A stretch of DNA of 64,000 nucleotides from Watersipora subatra (GCF_963576615.1 NC_088711.1:38436621-38500620); one strand, 5' to 3'. Counted from the stretch's first letter, positions 10,030 through 22,656 are shown. A program made the numbers and translations. The notes: generated from the letters alone by a model not told the origin.

Positions 10030-13000
10030 CTTTTATCTGAACAACACACGGGACTCTATCATTTTAAATTCAGAACTTTGTCTAAAATACAAAATACTTT
10101 GAAAAGTTGAAATGCCAAGAAAATAAGCTTAAGGAGTGTTGAATTCTTTTTTCTTGTTTTGTATAGAAGAGCAATTGTAGAAAAATTTTAAAACCTTGTA
10201 TGTACGGTTTGAATCTAAGCGAGTCGTAGTAAGTTTAGCTACTTTCTTCCTGATAGCAGCTGTTATTATGAACTACATATTGTATTTAGAGACTGTCGAA
10301 AATCACTACTACAACTTATTATAGTTTTAAAATTAAAAATAACTTGGAAACATCGCGTTACCTTCAACCACTTAAAATTTAGTAATTTTTTTAACTAAAT
10401 CTTTTGTAGAAGTACTGGCTAAAACCTTTTTACAGTTTTTTGAAAAATATAAAAGACAGATCCAAACTCACAACAAAAATATTGAGTGACATTAATGATA
10501 ATAATAATAATAATAATGAAGATCTGTCATGATCATGTCTGTTTATGATCTGTCAATCGAGGTAGCAGTATCCAGCCATCTACTACTGCTTCTTGGTAAT
10601 TAATAGTGAACAAGGTCATACACTGGGACAATTTGTAGAGTCTAGGATTTCCATAAAAATAATGAAATACTGGAGTTTAAATTAAGCCATGAGGTAAAAG
10701 CTTTAGATCTCCTTTTCATGCTATTGGAAAATTAATTGCTAAACACAACGATGTTGGTCTTCTTCATCAATATCTATACTCTACTTAAAGTTGTTCTGTT
10801 TATGTAGTATTTGATAGGACAGTAGTTTCATACCAGCTGACGCATGTCAGAAAACCTTTTATAGAATAAACCTTATGATTGTATCATTATGTGCGTTTTA
10901 AATACCTTTTCACAAGTGTGTGCAACATAAGCGTATAATAGTTTGTACTTTGTACTGTGTATAATAATTTGTACTGCATTTTTGGCGCTGATTTAAGTTG
11001 TGTTCTCTCTTTGTGTCATTATAATACACTAGAAATTCCCCTGTCATACAGCCCACGACCAAAGTTATAATGGAAAAAGTAAGGGTACTGCCGGTTGAGA
11101 AATGCAATATGAGCAGTCAAATGGCACTGCAGTGCAATAGGAGAACTGCAATGGTAGCTGCAATGGTAGCTGTAATGTATACTGGGTGTTATTATGTGCA
11201 ACAAACAGCAATAATGAAAGGAAAATATTATATGTTTATATCTGTTCCCTGCAACAGGAGAAATGCAATATTAGAAGTAAAATGGCAAGCTGCTGTGTAA
11301 TATACACAGGCTGGGGGGGGGGCTGTATATCATTAGTCATAGCAACCAATATTAAGAAGTTGAGGTATTTATCTAGATTTCTGTATTTATATCTAAAAAG
11401 TTATGCTGAATTTAAAAATCTAACAGATTTTAGCTGGTTGTCATAAAAATAGATGTACATCTAAAAAGAATGTAGGCCTATTACTTAATTTTGCAGATAT
11501 TAAAAACGGCTTAGCAGTACCGCGATATTGGGTACCGCGATACTGGGCACAGCCGCAGTATTATCAACAAAATCTTTAGAAAAATAATTACAGTAACATA
11601 TTGCAATGTCACTATATACTTTGATCTTGTAAATTCAAATGATTATTCTTATAACTAAATATTATAATAATCTCATGAAATCTAATAATTATTCTTACAA
11701 TTAAATATTGTAATAATCTTATAAGAATCGTTAGAAAAATATCATCATCATTTCCTTTACTTTCACTGCTTTGAACATCAGTCGGAATACCAAAGTACTC
11801 ATTATAAGTGTCCAAAATGTTAGAGCCAAGTAGAATCGGCAAAAAAAGAAACGATTACTTTTCAATACTTCCACGTTAATTACATAAAACCTTCGGCAAT
11901 TGGACAATGTCATAGACTGGTGAAATGTGCACGCTTTTCCTCGTGAAATGCGCACGATTTCATGGTTCCACTCTCTGTCACACGGCCTTATCGAAATTTT
12001 GTTGGCCGGTCTTAATTTTAATTAAAACAGGCTTGCCAAGTTTTTATTTCGATTTTAGGCCAAATTAATCTGTCTATTTATGTATATAATCCGATCAGAT
12101 GGGTTAGTTTTAGGATAATGCAGAAACTTTTCAAAGACTTGGTAACATATTTAAATAGGTTTATATGTGTTTTGTATCATTATTATACCTAAACGACCCT
12201 ACACAAAAATGGTTAAATTTGTTGATGAGATTTCGGTTCAAGGGTTTGGTCCCAGCCGTTAATGGATAATTTTTTGGGAGTTGTGTGCGCATTTGCATTT
12301 ATTATAAATCTCCCAACCAATCGCTTCGCTCGTGTTTGGTGGTGGGATAAGTCATTGCTAATATAACAGGAATTAAAGAAAATTTAAGCTTACATTGAAG
12401 AAAGAGCATATTACTAATCTCGTGAATTATTAAGAATTGTGTTTCTAATTTTGGCAGTTTTTGAAGAAAATAAAAAACAGATGAAAAACTGAAAACAAAA
12501 GACTGTTGAATTAAAATTACTCATGTATATTTTACTGCCCTCTTCTTTATAAGGATAGTCTCACCGTAAGGCAATGTTTATTAGCTTTGACTTTGTACTT
12601 TGTTGAATCTTGCTCCATCATAAATGGAAATAATTGATGAGGTCATTAAAATTTTACAAAACTATCGAGAAGAAACTGAATAAATTTGCTTGTCAACTTT
12701 GAAAAAATTACTAATTTTGTCTGAAAAGTCCAAAAAAGTATATTAGCACATACATATGTTAAACGATGCACTTAGCTGCAGACTTTTAACCTTTCAGTGT
12801 TTCCAATCAACAACATTAAATGACAGTGGTAGGAGTTTTCATTAAAGGCCTTTAGGAATCTTTGAGAACTGTCTACCACAGTCTACACTGAATGATAAAA
12901 GTATGTATACCTACAACAGCTAGTCTAAACATCTCATTCATGTCTACATGAGCTTTTTAACCTATATTTCAGTAATAAATACACTTACTTTAACCATCAA

Positions 13001-13660
13001 ACTTACATCAACTTTGATATATGAATCATTTAAACAGGGCAAAGAGAAAGACAGATTGCATCAGCATGTATTTTGCAAAGTTCACCCAGACTCGGAACTC
13101 TCATTAGAATTCAACATTAGTTTCCACTACCATCCCTTTCATGACAATCAGTAGTACAATTATGATTGATTACGTATTAGTTTATGACCTGTCAATTAAC
13201 AATGGTTGGTAGGGGTAGCATTATCCTGCCATCTATCTTTGCTTCTTGGTATTTAATAGTGAACAAGGTCATACACTGGGACATTCTGTTAAGTGTAGGA
13301 TTTCCATAAAAATAATGAAATACTAGAGTTTAAATTAAGCCATGAGGTAAGAATTGCTAAACCTGATTTAAGAGTTGTTGGATACTATAAAGAGAAAGTG
13401 ACTATGTTGTAAAAAAGAAACTACTTATAGTCCTGAGACATAGCCAGCAGGTCTCCTTATGTTCACTTGCAGGCTTCAAAAATTTAAACTTATAAGACAA
13501 AAAGCACAAATGAATGGAAGAAACTGACTAATGTCACAGTTCAAGTGCAAATAACTAATTTCATTTATGAGTACGCAATTTCCTGATGGAGTGGTCCTTA
13601 GCAAATTGTGTAACTATTAGCCATTATTAGATCAGTCTAAATGACAATTCTAAGTACATA
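10030..13660. repeat. Segmental duplication unit (second partial flank), contains Helentron-like insert
   Basis: Without the insert at 11030-12350 this region aligns with 51110-53190. It holds two more copies of the flanking repeat core (near 10620 and 13270). No convincing gene: the ORFs here are short, lack domains and are not preserved in the duplicate. Confidence 0.75.
11030..12350 (+). mobile_element. Helentron-like non-autonomous element, copy 1
   Basis: Begins TAGAAATTCCCCTGTCATAC and ends with the hairpin-bearing tail ...CGCTTCGCTCGTGTTTGG then GGTGGGA. The duplicate unit near 52195 lacks it (ATTATAATAC joins GTAAGTCC), which gives an empty site. Two other copies are at 25928-27028 (inverted) and 54915-56735. 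The class is inferred: a CGAGCGNAGCGA hairpin near one end, no terminal inverted repeats, and a Helitron/Helentron-type zinc-finger ORF remnant inside copy 3. No gene in this copy. Confidence 0.65.
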
Positions 13661-14600
13661 TATTTAAGGAACAAATAAAACAGCCATTGTAGAGTAATTA
13701 AATGTTTTATCCACCTAACTAACAAAACTACCAAAATTAATAGCAATACTCAGCTTTAAGCAAGTTGTATTTAAACAGTATATAAAAGGAAAAAGAAAGC
13801 TGACCACATGGTCTTGTGATCTTTGCTAGGGTCTCAATAGCTAGCGCTATAATTTATGCAAACTAACTTTATGTGCTTCAAGGAGCTATTTCTAGAATTG
13901 TCTTCTATAATACTATTAATAAAGTATCCTTGCATCGTTGACAGTTCGAGTGCATCCTATAGCTGTGTTTCAGATCACAAGTCAACAGGTAGAAAAGGTT
14001 TATTAAACTTTATTGATTGTACGGACTGTCATAAAAATTATTTCCTTGACATTTTTAAGTGAAACCGGAAAGTAGATTGCTGAGTTCGGTCAATACCTAA
14101 TATTTGCAATAAAAGAGTTGGCCTTCTCAAAACTAAATTTATTTAGTTTTATAAATAATTGCACTTGGTTTAAAATATTGCAAACAAATAGGTAAACTAA
14201 AATATGTTTCAATACATTCTTTTTTATCGACGGCAAGGGTGGGTAACACTGACTGCCTTTTCACTCTTGTAATTTGCCCTCGACCTTTTTCAGATCAATA
14301 GAGTATTGCACATTTCACCCTGTTACTTTTAGCCTTGATTTGTGTCAATAATACTAAATATTAATGTTCATTGTGTTCACTTTTGTTAGTTGCTTTCATT
14401 GCACATTTTAGTTTATAAATAAAAATTATGAGTTGAATGAATTATATTTAAATCAACAAATAATAAAAATACAAAAAAAAATTAACAGTTGATAGATTTC
14501 AATTTTACACAATGCAGTAGAATGTTTCCATAGTGTTTACCATCCACTCCATCAGATGAGACAGTCAAATGTCAGTATTTGAAGGTTGTGGTAAGTGTCC
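13660..14600. other. Gene-free stretch before gene 2
   Basis: AT-rich sequence. The last 400 bases align with the 3' region of genes 1, 4 and 5. The AATAAA found there in the other genes is changed to GATAAA (minus strand) near 14226. A 68-codon ORF at 13856-14062 has no recognisable feature. Nothing else seen. Confidence 0.6.
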
Positions 14601-14606
14601 ATAGGT

Positions 14607-16368
14607 TTAGCCTGCAAAATATGAATCAACTGATAAGTTCATTTCTTACATGTACAGTGACTTTAGTAGTTGACTTAGAAGTACAACAAAGAAAACTCAG
14701 GAATTATCCACATAAATCAAAAAAGTGTTAATATTGATACCAGGAATGTATTGAGATATTCTTACTGTTCCATATGTTAAGAGAAGTATAATTGTTAACA
14801 TATTATTGCTAAGCATGACAAAGGAAAGGTGATATACATAATGTGTAATGCAAATGTAAGTTTATGTGTTCAATTTACCAAGATATATTAGCATTACCAC
14901 ATGTACAGTGAGTTTAGTAGGTGAATTAGAAGTAAATAAACAAAATTGGGGAATTATCCACATAAACCAAAAAAATTTAATATTGATACCAGAAATATAT
15001 TTAACTATTCTTATTGTTTCATATTTGAAACGATGTACAAGTATGATAGTTATTACATTATAACTTTTCTCAAGATGCAGGTACTGTGATGTATGATTTG
15101 TAATACAGGTTTAAAGTTATGAATTCAATGTATATTAAGAAAAGTTAAACAACTTACTGAAATATACAATTTTGGAATGATGAAATTGCGAATTCAGCCA
15201 TTCTGTAACTAAACTTGAACAAGTGTTAGCTATAAGCAAAAACACCAATAACGTTACTCGCGCTCATGCCAAATGTATCCTCAAAATACTTGAGCTAGTT
15301 TTTACAAGGAGAAGCCACTAATCATTAAATACTGTTCATCAAGCTATGAGACAACAAAAGACCTTAAATAGTTTAATATTAAGGAAAGAATTTTATAAAA
15401 TATTTATACCAACATCTTGTTGAACCTTTTACAGACTGCTCCAAGCCCTCGTCTAGGTCCCTGTCTAACTCTTTGACCTGACTGAGATCCAAACCACCCA
15501 CTAGCTTCTCCTCCAAACCATTCGCTAAATCTTCCTCCCTGCCTCTGGTTAGGTCCCTTCTCATCCCTTTCATCTGAATGAGATCTGAGCTCTGGTCTAG
15601 CTCCTTCTTCAAATCCCTGGCTGGCTCTTCCTCCCATCTCTTGGCTGAACCTGTTTCCAACTCTTTGACTGGGCTGAGATCTAAATCCTTTGTTAGCTCC
15701 TTCTTTAAATTATTGGCTGGCTCTTCTCTCATATCGCTCTCCAACTGCTTTCTGTAATTCTCCAGATCTTATTCCCATAGACTTACTCTTTCTGATTCTG
15801 AAGTATCATAAACAAACTATGATATGTCTATGCTATATTATCAAAAAATAAGAAAAAATGCGAAGATTACCGCTTAAACAGGAATTCATGTGCATCTGAA
15901 TATAAATAACTCTTCTGCTAAATAAATACTTCTGTTGACTCTACTTTCAGGTTCCGCGCCTTGATTAGCCTTGCTATTGCGCACAGGGACCTCATCATCA
16001 CCTTCCCTGGAGTGACATTTTTTTTCTATTTCTCTTGTCTTTTTATACTGTTAGAAACACTCTTCATGTTATTTTTTGTGGTTATATTATAGATGAAAAT
16101 AAACAAACAAACAAACAAACAAACAAACAAACAAACAAACAAACAAACAAACTCAAGGTGTTTCAGAAGGCTTTTGATATTAGTTGACTTACAAGCACTA
16201 GCCGCAATTTCTTATGATAGCCTACATGATCAATGCAAGTAATGAAGTTGAGATGTAAATTTGCCAACCTTACCCAAAGTTGCTAAAGCTGTTGCTACCA
16301 TGAAAATCATTTGCTGTGATGTGAAGGAAAGCGAGGCAGAAAGCCATAAGTGCCACCAAAAACTTCAT
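14607..16368 (-). pseudogene. Gene 2: family paralog broken by nonsense and decayed splice donor
   Basis: All parts are recognisable. The signal-peptide exon is 16368-16274 (MKFLVALMAFCLAFLHITAN). The repeat exon runs from 15797 to about 15414. The last exon at 14611 gives TGC TAA, so the Tyr of other members would be Cys. In the frame set by the phase-2 intron, TAA at 15710-15712 stops translation about 60 residues after the start. The donor of the repeat exon is GTTGGT instead of GTAAGT, the exon 1 donor is disturbed, and the poly(A) hexamer is changed. Beyond the stop the frame still reads family repeats (SGQRVRQG). Repeat content is low, about two units. A secreted short peptide from the 5' part is possible, but pseudogene is the simplest reading. 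Confidence 0.85.
16099..16151. repeat. (AAAC)n microsatellite
   Basis: Thirteen or so uninterrupted AAAC units, inside the phase-2 intron of gene 2. Confidence 0.98.
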
Positions 16369-16729
16369 TGTAACAGAAAGTATCTAGAATTTAGAGATTC
16401 TGTAAACCTACAGCGATAAGGTGGTAAAACTATGTACTTTAGATATAATCAGTCAAAATTATAACAAATAGACAGAAGCAACTACTGAAATGCTGACTAT
16501 ATGTTGATTGCTATTTTCTTTAGATATTAAATTGGTATAATGATGTATATAAAAGCTTGTCTTTAATTACAAGAGTGTTACACTAAAGTTATTACCAAAC
16601 TAATTTGTGTTTTTTTTGCTCAGTGGAATTCCTAGCATTAATAATATATATCACTAATTATTAAACATACATATTACTAGTGTTTCTTCAGTGCTTGTAG
16701 GTGAACTAATGTTTGCATCGAAGAACTGG

Positions 16730-16738
16730 CCTTTTATA
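16730..16738 (-). promoter_or_regulatory. TATA box of gene 2 (TATAAAAGG)
   Basis: Same TATAAAAGGCC context as genes 1 and 4. The exon 1 donor that follows is degraded (GAAACACTAGTAATATG where others read GAAACAGTAAGT or GAAACAGGTAAAT), in keeping with decay of this locus. Confidence 0.7.
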
Positions 16739-17571
16739 TTTTGTAATATTTATCAATTGCAAATATTTGAAGCATAGGAAGTTACTCAGTATTTTTACTA
16801 ACGCTTCATCAACTTTAATATAACACCAACAGTAGTACAGGTATGATTGATTGCATACTAGTGTATAATCTGTCAATCAACAACCCTTCCTAGAGGTAGC
16901 AGTATCCTGCCATCTACCACTGCTTCTTGGTAATTAATAGTGAACAAGGTCATACACTGGGACATTTTGTCTAGGATTTCCATAAAATTAATGAAGTACT
17001 AGATTTTAAATTAAGTCATGAGGTAAGAGTTGTTAGATCTGTTGTAAGAGTAACTGTAGATACAAAAATGAGAAACTAACAATGTGATAAAAAAGAAACC
17101 ATTTATAATACTGAGACAAAGCCAGCAGTCTTGTTTATTGTCAATCGTAGGTTTCGGTAATTTACACTTATAAGAACAAAACACAAATGAATAAAAGAGA
17201 ATGACTAATATCACAGTTCAGGTGCGTATAACTAGTTTTATTTAGGAGTATACAATCTCCTGAAATCCGAAATATGAATCATTTTAAAGTGAAAAAAAGA
17301 GCAATTTCATCAGTGTATATTTTGCAAAGTTCACCCTGACTTGAAATTCTCACTAGAAATCCAAATCCATTTCCAGTAACATCACCTCTCATGACAAACA
17401 GTAGAACAGTTATAATTGATCACATGTTAGTTTATAATCTGCCTGTAATATTATTCTGCCATCTACCAGTGCTTCGTGGTAATTAATAGGGAACAAGGTC
17501 ATACACTGGGACATTTTGTCGAGTTTAAGATTTCTACAAAAATAATGAAAAGCAAAAGCGTGAACTGAACA

Positions 17572-17727
17572 AAGAGTTAAGAGTTATTAGACGCGTTATA
17601 CAAAGCTGTGTACCTGTTCTTACTGTAAAGCCTCTCCCTCTCCTATCAACCAGCCATGTTCAAGTTACTATCTTCAGTATTAACTTCATAGTTGTTTATC
17701 AGCCTAAATAAACCTTTTTCTGTAATA
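17572..17727. other. 155-bp block unusually similar between the two duplicates
   Basis: This block and 31009-31165 differ at about one position, while the flanking duplicated sequence differs at roughly one base in ten. It contains a CCTCTCCCTCTCC pyrimidine run followed by ATG and a ten-codon frame. A second, shorter identical block follows at about 17850-17912 / 31290-31354. It could be an exon of an unrecognised RNA, a regulatory element, or the trace of local gene conversion. Confidence 0.5.
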
Positions 17728-19620
17728 AGGAAATTCTAAATATTATGTTTTCTAGTGAAGTTATAGGTTGATTTGCTCTTTTAGCTATAAACTTTGTAAA
17801 ATTTAATACAAAATAATTTTTTTTAACTGAAAGTACAATCAAAACATGCAGCAAAACTTATTTATTGTTTTACATGTTTAGTTTTGCTGTTTTTCCAACC
17901 TGAGACTTCACCAGTAAAAGAACATTGATGAATTTAGCTGAGGCTATGAACATCTTAACCAAATCTTATAAATACTAATTTCAAGAGGGGCTTTTGTGGA
18001 GTCTCACTAAAATAATATAATACTTTGAAAATTAAAGCTCAACTTCATCTAAGGTTTGATTAGAGCCTCTTAAGAACCTTCTAGAGCAGTTTATTTTTAA
18101 AGACAAAAGAGATGGTTACTCATAAAACTTAATGTATTCATTAAAATATCTCAACCAAGTCTATAAGCTGTTCAACACCTACTTTAGCAAAAAACTCAAA
18201 TTTCAATTCAAACACCAACTTGCAATAATGATTCATTCGAAAGCGGCTTAAAAATTTCAACACCGTAAAGATTTTGTAAGTTCTTTTGGATGACGAAACC
18301 TAATTAGAATTCAGTATTCATTTTTAGCTTCATCACCTCTCGTGGCGCACGGTATCACAGTTTAGATTGATTGATATTTAATTGATGTATGGCCTGTAGT
18401 ACTGATATAATTGAGTGATTATACAATAATTTATGATCTGTCAGCAACTTTGTTATTGGCGTCAGTCTCCGGCATTTAGTAATCTTAGGAGCCAGGGTCA
18501 TCAGTTTTATGATACAGAAGAACAATAACATAGACATTTGACTATGTGCCTTAAGAGGATGCTTATAGATATGATCTACATTAGAACATTTTTAGAACTC
18601 GTACTTATAGAGGCGGCGGTTATAAATAACCAGATACAGATCGTATCCACAGATCACCACTAAAAACTGTTTTCATCCAGGTACCAAATCAAATATCATA
18701 CGCTGCAATGTTTATTGTTACCTGAATATACAGTATATAAAATATGCATCTATTAATTTTAAATATTTATGAAAAAATGCACAAGATATTTTTGGTAATC
18801 TTTGTACACAAAAGTATCACATTCTGTTCCTGGCAGTTGGTGGTTGTTATAATTGTTTTTTAAATGGGAATAGCCACATGTTACTTATATGACTAAAAAC
18901 ACCAAGTTTTCTGACTTTATCAGCTGTTTTTCTCAGATATGCATGAAAGGCATTTCAGCAGTCATAAACAATATTCATTAAAACTAAATATTTGAAAAAT
19001 TAAAACATTCAAATTGTTTTATTTTACAGTGATCAGTTTAGAAAACATAAACTGATGCAGTTAAAAAGCTCTCTACATCTCTGTTCATGAACTTAATGCC
19101 TTTAGTACAAATATCTCAGTCAAGTCTACATGAGCTGTTTAACGTCTACTTCAGCAAAGCAAATACTACAACTTTATAATTTTAATATTGATGAGCATAG
19201 AGCAAGGAGTTGGTGCAAAACTACTAAACCTTTTTAAAACAGGTAAAATTTACATTATAACAGTTTGAAGCAGTTTAAACCCACTTTTGTCAGCATTTAA
19301 GTAACATGCATCACCATTTTTACAAAAAACAAGCTGTTTATTTTTCAAGCTGATTTAGTGTTATAATAAACTGAGTGTATCATTTTATTTTAAATTCAAA
19401 GTTTTAACTAGGAAATCTGCCACTTTCTGGTATTTAAAGAAAAGAAGAGTTATAATAAAAACGAAGTATAGATATCAATTTTCAGCTAGTATATGTTAAT
19501 TATAACATTTAGCATCCCATTATTGTAAGATTAAGTATAATCACAAGTGATTTAACATAGCTACATAAAGAGTGTCAAGAGATAATTAGATTACATTACA
19601 AAAATGACTTTTCACTGTAT

Positions 19621-19725
19621 CTGCAATAGCTATCTATAGCTATAGCTATAACTATAACTTCAGCTATAGTTATAGCTACAGCTAGAGTTTTAAAAATAGC
19701 TATAGCTATAATTGTAGCTGAGTAC
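19621..19725. repeat. AGCTAT palindromic tract
   Basis: Interleaved TAGCTATAGC repeats able to fold back on themselves. The duplicate at 32893-32975 is shorter. Confidence 0.85.
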
Positions 19726-19960
19726 AGGGTACCAAAAGATTACCAGATATTTCTTTTAAAAATAAAATTCAATGTTTTTAAATTGTGTTACTTATTGCTT
19801 TCCTCCCATATGTAACCACCTTATGAAGCGCTACATAGCTGGTAATACCCATTCACACAACTAAGCCAGAACAACAAAGGTTTCTTGAGAGTTAACTTTC
19901 ATATTGTCAAATAATTCCAAATGTGCAGCTTTTATTGCAACTGTTGTGCTGCTCAGACTG

Positions 19961-20068
19961 CACACACACGCACACGCACACGCACACACACACGCACACG
20001 CAAACACACGCATACACGCAAACGCACATGCATATACACACGGACACGCACGCACGCACACACACACT
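19961..20068. repeat. (CA)n/(ACGC)n microsatellite
   Basis: A 108-bp purine-pyrimidine alternating tract. The duplicate copy near 33228 is only about 20 bp long and is followed there by a 1.4-kb stretch that is absent here. Confidence 0.97.
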
Positions 20069-20846
20069 TTGAGAGGGTATTTCACATCACTGCTGTCACT
20101 ATTGGGTTCATTTTTGAAATTGATTTCAAGCATTTTAAGCACTATAATTTGTTAACCCAATGGTTTTTTAAAGTGGTCATTTGTTAATACCAATACTTGT
20201 TAACATTATCATTCATTAACATTAACAATTACTAACATTGATATTTGTTAACACAAGCCCTATTTGTTATGCCCTAACTTAGGTTTTAGTAACTTTTTAT
20301 TCATACCATGGTACTCTTCAGTTAACATTTAAATACAGCTAACAATAAGTTTGAACATTATAAAGATATTGAATGCCTTTAATAAACTTATTTGTTTCAA
20401 AAGTTTACTTCTTACTTCACCTTGTCAAATGTAAATACTTACGCAGCTTTCAAAGATGTACAATTGTTTTTTAACTAGTAGAATGATATTTGGTTTGGTT
20501 AAAAGGAACATTTTGGGATCTGGTAAGGTTTACCCAGGTTCCTCAGAGAACAGTCATTCACATTCCTAATCAAAGTGTAGGTGTACAGAGGAATGTATTA
20601 TATTCGTTCTTTTCACAGTTTATTCCTTAAACTTATGGTAAAAAAGTAACATATCCTTGTAATTAGGCTTAGTTTGATTGCAACATAGCTTATCACTCTG
20701 GTCATAACGAGACAACTGCATGAAAAATATACAGATTCAATCTGAGGTTGTTCTTGAATCCATGTTAATTATATCAATAACAAGATTTTATCTGGCTATG
20801 TTATGCTGTCCATTTACCAGGGTTTGCGAGAATTAGTTTTTAAATC

Positions 20847-21010
20847 TTAAATTTTAAATCTTCTAGAAGACTCTAGAAGTTTTCCAAAGAATGACTTATA
20901 TGGATGGACCTGCAGAGCTGGAGATCCTTCACTTTCAACTATAGCTTGATTCTCATTGGCCCACTTAAATCCAAATTCCTCCAAGTTGTATATCGGCCTC
21001 TGAAGATTCC
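20847..21010 (-). pseudogene. Possible terminal exon of a rhodanese-like protein, copy 1
   Basis: On the minus strand an acceptor (TTGCTACAG) at 21011 opens a frame of about 54 codons ending at TAA 20847-20849. Key segments are PIYNLEEFGFKWANEN and VHPYKSFFGK. A N-L-E-G/E...F-K-W-A-N-E-N followed by V-H-P-Y resembles the C-terminal part of rhodanese-fold sulfurtransferase domains; that match is from memory and uncertain. A tandem copy lies at 21046-21224 and a third at 35400-35575. No upstream exon carrying the catalytic Cys loop was found, so this is probably an orphan duplicated exon. Confidence 0.4.
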
Positions 21011-21045
21011 CTGTAGCAATAATATATTAATAATGTTCACGAGAA

Positions 21046-21224
21046 TTAGTTTTGAAATCTTAAATTCTTAAATCTCCTGGAAGAATCTAGAATGTTTCCA
21101 AAGAATGATTTATATGGATGGACCTGCTGAGCTGGAGATCCTTCACTTTCAACTATAGCTCGATTCTCATTGGCCCACTTAAATATGGATTTTTCTAAGT
21201 GGTATACTGGCCTCTGAAGAACCC
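21046..21224 (-). pseudogene. Possible terminal exon of a rhodanese-like protein, tandem copy 2
   Basis: Same exon as at 20847-21010, about 200 bp upstream of it on the minus strand, with the acceptor AG at the same place (TATATCAG|GG). The frame stays open through VYHLEKSIFKWANENRAIV and VHPYKSFFGN to a TAA at 21046. The pyrimidine tract before the acceptor has been replaced by a TA microsatellite, which would weaken splicing. Confidence 0.4.
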
Positions 21225-21227
21225 CTG

Positions 21228-21232
<5 letters not shown>

Positions 21233-21278
<46 letters not shown>
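21233..21278. repeat. (TA)n microsatellite
   Basis: About 45 bp of pure TA, directly upstream (minus strand) of the second rhodanese-like exon copy; absent in the duplicate near 35590. Confidence 0.97.
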
Positions 21279-21279
<1 letters not shown>

Positions 21280-21811
21280 GATATGACTGTAAAGTTCAGC
21301 TTGTCTAGTAAACAAATTATATCCTTACAAATATTTGTCAGTAAACAAAGGAGGTAACTCCAAGACTCTTTTAATGCTGTGCAGTTCAGCCTATCAGATT
21401 AGAGAGTACAAACGCTCAGAGGATTTACTTCATACATGTATAGTAAATATATTCATTTGTATGCTTGTGAGGAAACAATGGTACTTTAGAGATCGCGTAA
21501 GTAATCAGAATGAAGGTGCTCTAGGAAAGATTGGAAGTTGGTGGCTGTAGACTTCTACTAGAGCCAGATTTCTGACTAAAGACTTTAAGATATAGTCATT
21601 AGTTTAATAGTTCAAATTGTCAGTAGTTGTTGAAATATACTATCACATTGTAAATTAACAACAAGCATGAGCCGTGGAATGGGTTCTAATTTTTTTTGAA
21701 TATTTGCTAGTCTTCATTTATTGACTGACTTTTATTTTGTAAATCTAGAATAACATTTATGCATACTAAGATTTTGAGCAATCTAAATATACAATTAAAT
21801 TCGTATTTGTC

Positions 21812-22120
21812 ATGGTATTTTCACAAAATTTTGCTAATTCATACTTTATAAAGGTTTTCACTGAGCTCAACTGTTCAGTCATGTCGATTTTGGTTGCCTT
21901 ATTTCTTGTCACCTTTCATTTAACTTATCTGTTGGGTCATATCTCAAACATCCATTTTACTTTCTATCTAATTTTTTACACAGCACACCTGTTTAGTCTT
22001 GTCTACGCTGGTTGCCTTACTTCTTGTCATCATTTATCTAGCACACCTGTTTGGTCGTGTCTCAACCATCCACTACACTTTCTGTCATTGTTCACTTCAG
22101 AGGTGGTGGCTGATCTGTAG
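21812..22120 (+). other. Tandem ~125-bp repeat with an ORF kept in both duplicates
   Basis: Two direct repeats of about 125 bp (each with a GTCTTGTCTACGCTGGTTGCC-like start) make a 102-codon hydrophobic frame. The duplicate at 36347-36661 is also open, with 104 codons, and its length difference is a multiple of three. No domain is recognised, and the lack of TAA/TAG may be chance in a pyrimidine-rich repeat. It sits 500-850 bases upstream of the gene A TATA box. Confidence 0.25.
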
Positions 22121-22249
22121 ATGACATTTAATATTGACTGTAATTGACCCAGACAAAAAAAGAGCTTCATGTTTACGGTTGTAGTGCAGACAGAAGCCTT
22201 TTTATCCCCAGCATGCTATAACAATACAATGATACTATATGAAATTTGA

Positions 22250-22650
22250 TTATCAGATTACATGTATATACCTAATTCTGGCTGAAAGTGAGGTATTGAA
22301 TTTCAGTAGAAATGTTGAGAATCGTCTCGTGTAGTTTTACAGGAGGTATAAACAGAATGGACAAAAGGTAAACATAGAGCTAACATGTGGTTAACTTACA
22401 ATGAATGTAGATTGAACACAGGGTAAGCATAGATTGAACATCCAGTAAACATAGAGTAGGCATAATTGATAATGCCTGTCAATGTGCTAGAATGTGGAAC
22501 TGAAAATTTACATAGTCATTATATTTAACAGCTCTGAGCATTAGGACGTCCCGATCAGTCCTAATCAAAAAATGACATTATGAGAAGATGAACTGCTTAG
22601 AAATGCCAAGTCATGTTCTCACTTCCGAGTTTTGATGATTGATGAGTATA
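22250..22650 (+). promoter_or_regulatory. Conserved upstream region of gene A
   Basis: This 400-bp stretch is about 95% identical to 36780-37200 upstream of gene B, clearly more similar than flanking sequence. It carries two GTAAACATAGAG-type forkhead-like sites (GTAAACA), near 22368 and 22447, and a GGACGTCCCGATCAGTCC segment. A promoter-proximal control region is inferred from position and similarity. Confidence 0.45.
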
Positions 22651-22656
22651 GAAAAC

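Noticed and set aside
19961..20068. His/Thr- and Cys/Ala-rich ORFs over the CA tract
   Set aside because: Products of the dinucleotide repeat; the duplicate near 33230 has lost most of the tract.
21335..21550. 71-codon ORF with AYQIREYKRSEDLL resembling a TPR helix, partner at 35872-36087
   Set aside because: Only one short helix-like segment; the copies diverge at non-silent sites and the rest shows no repeat of the motif.
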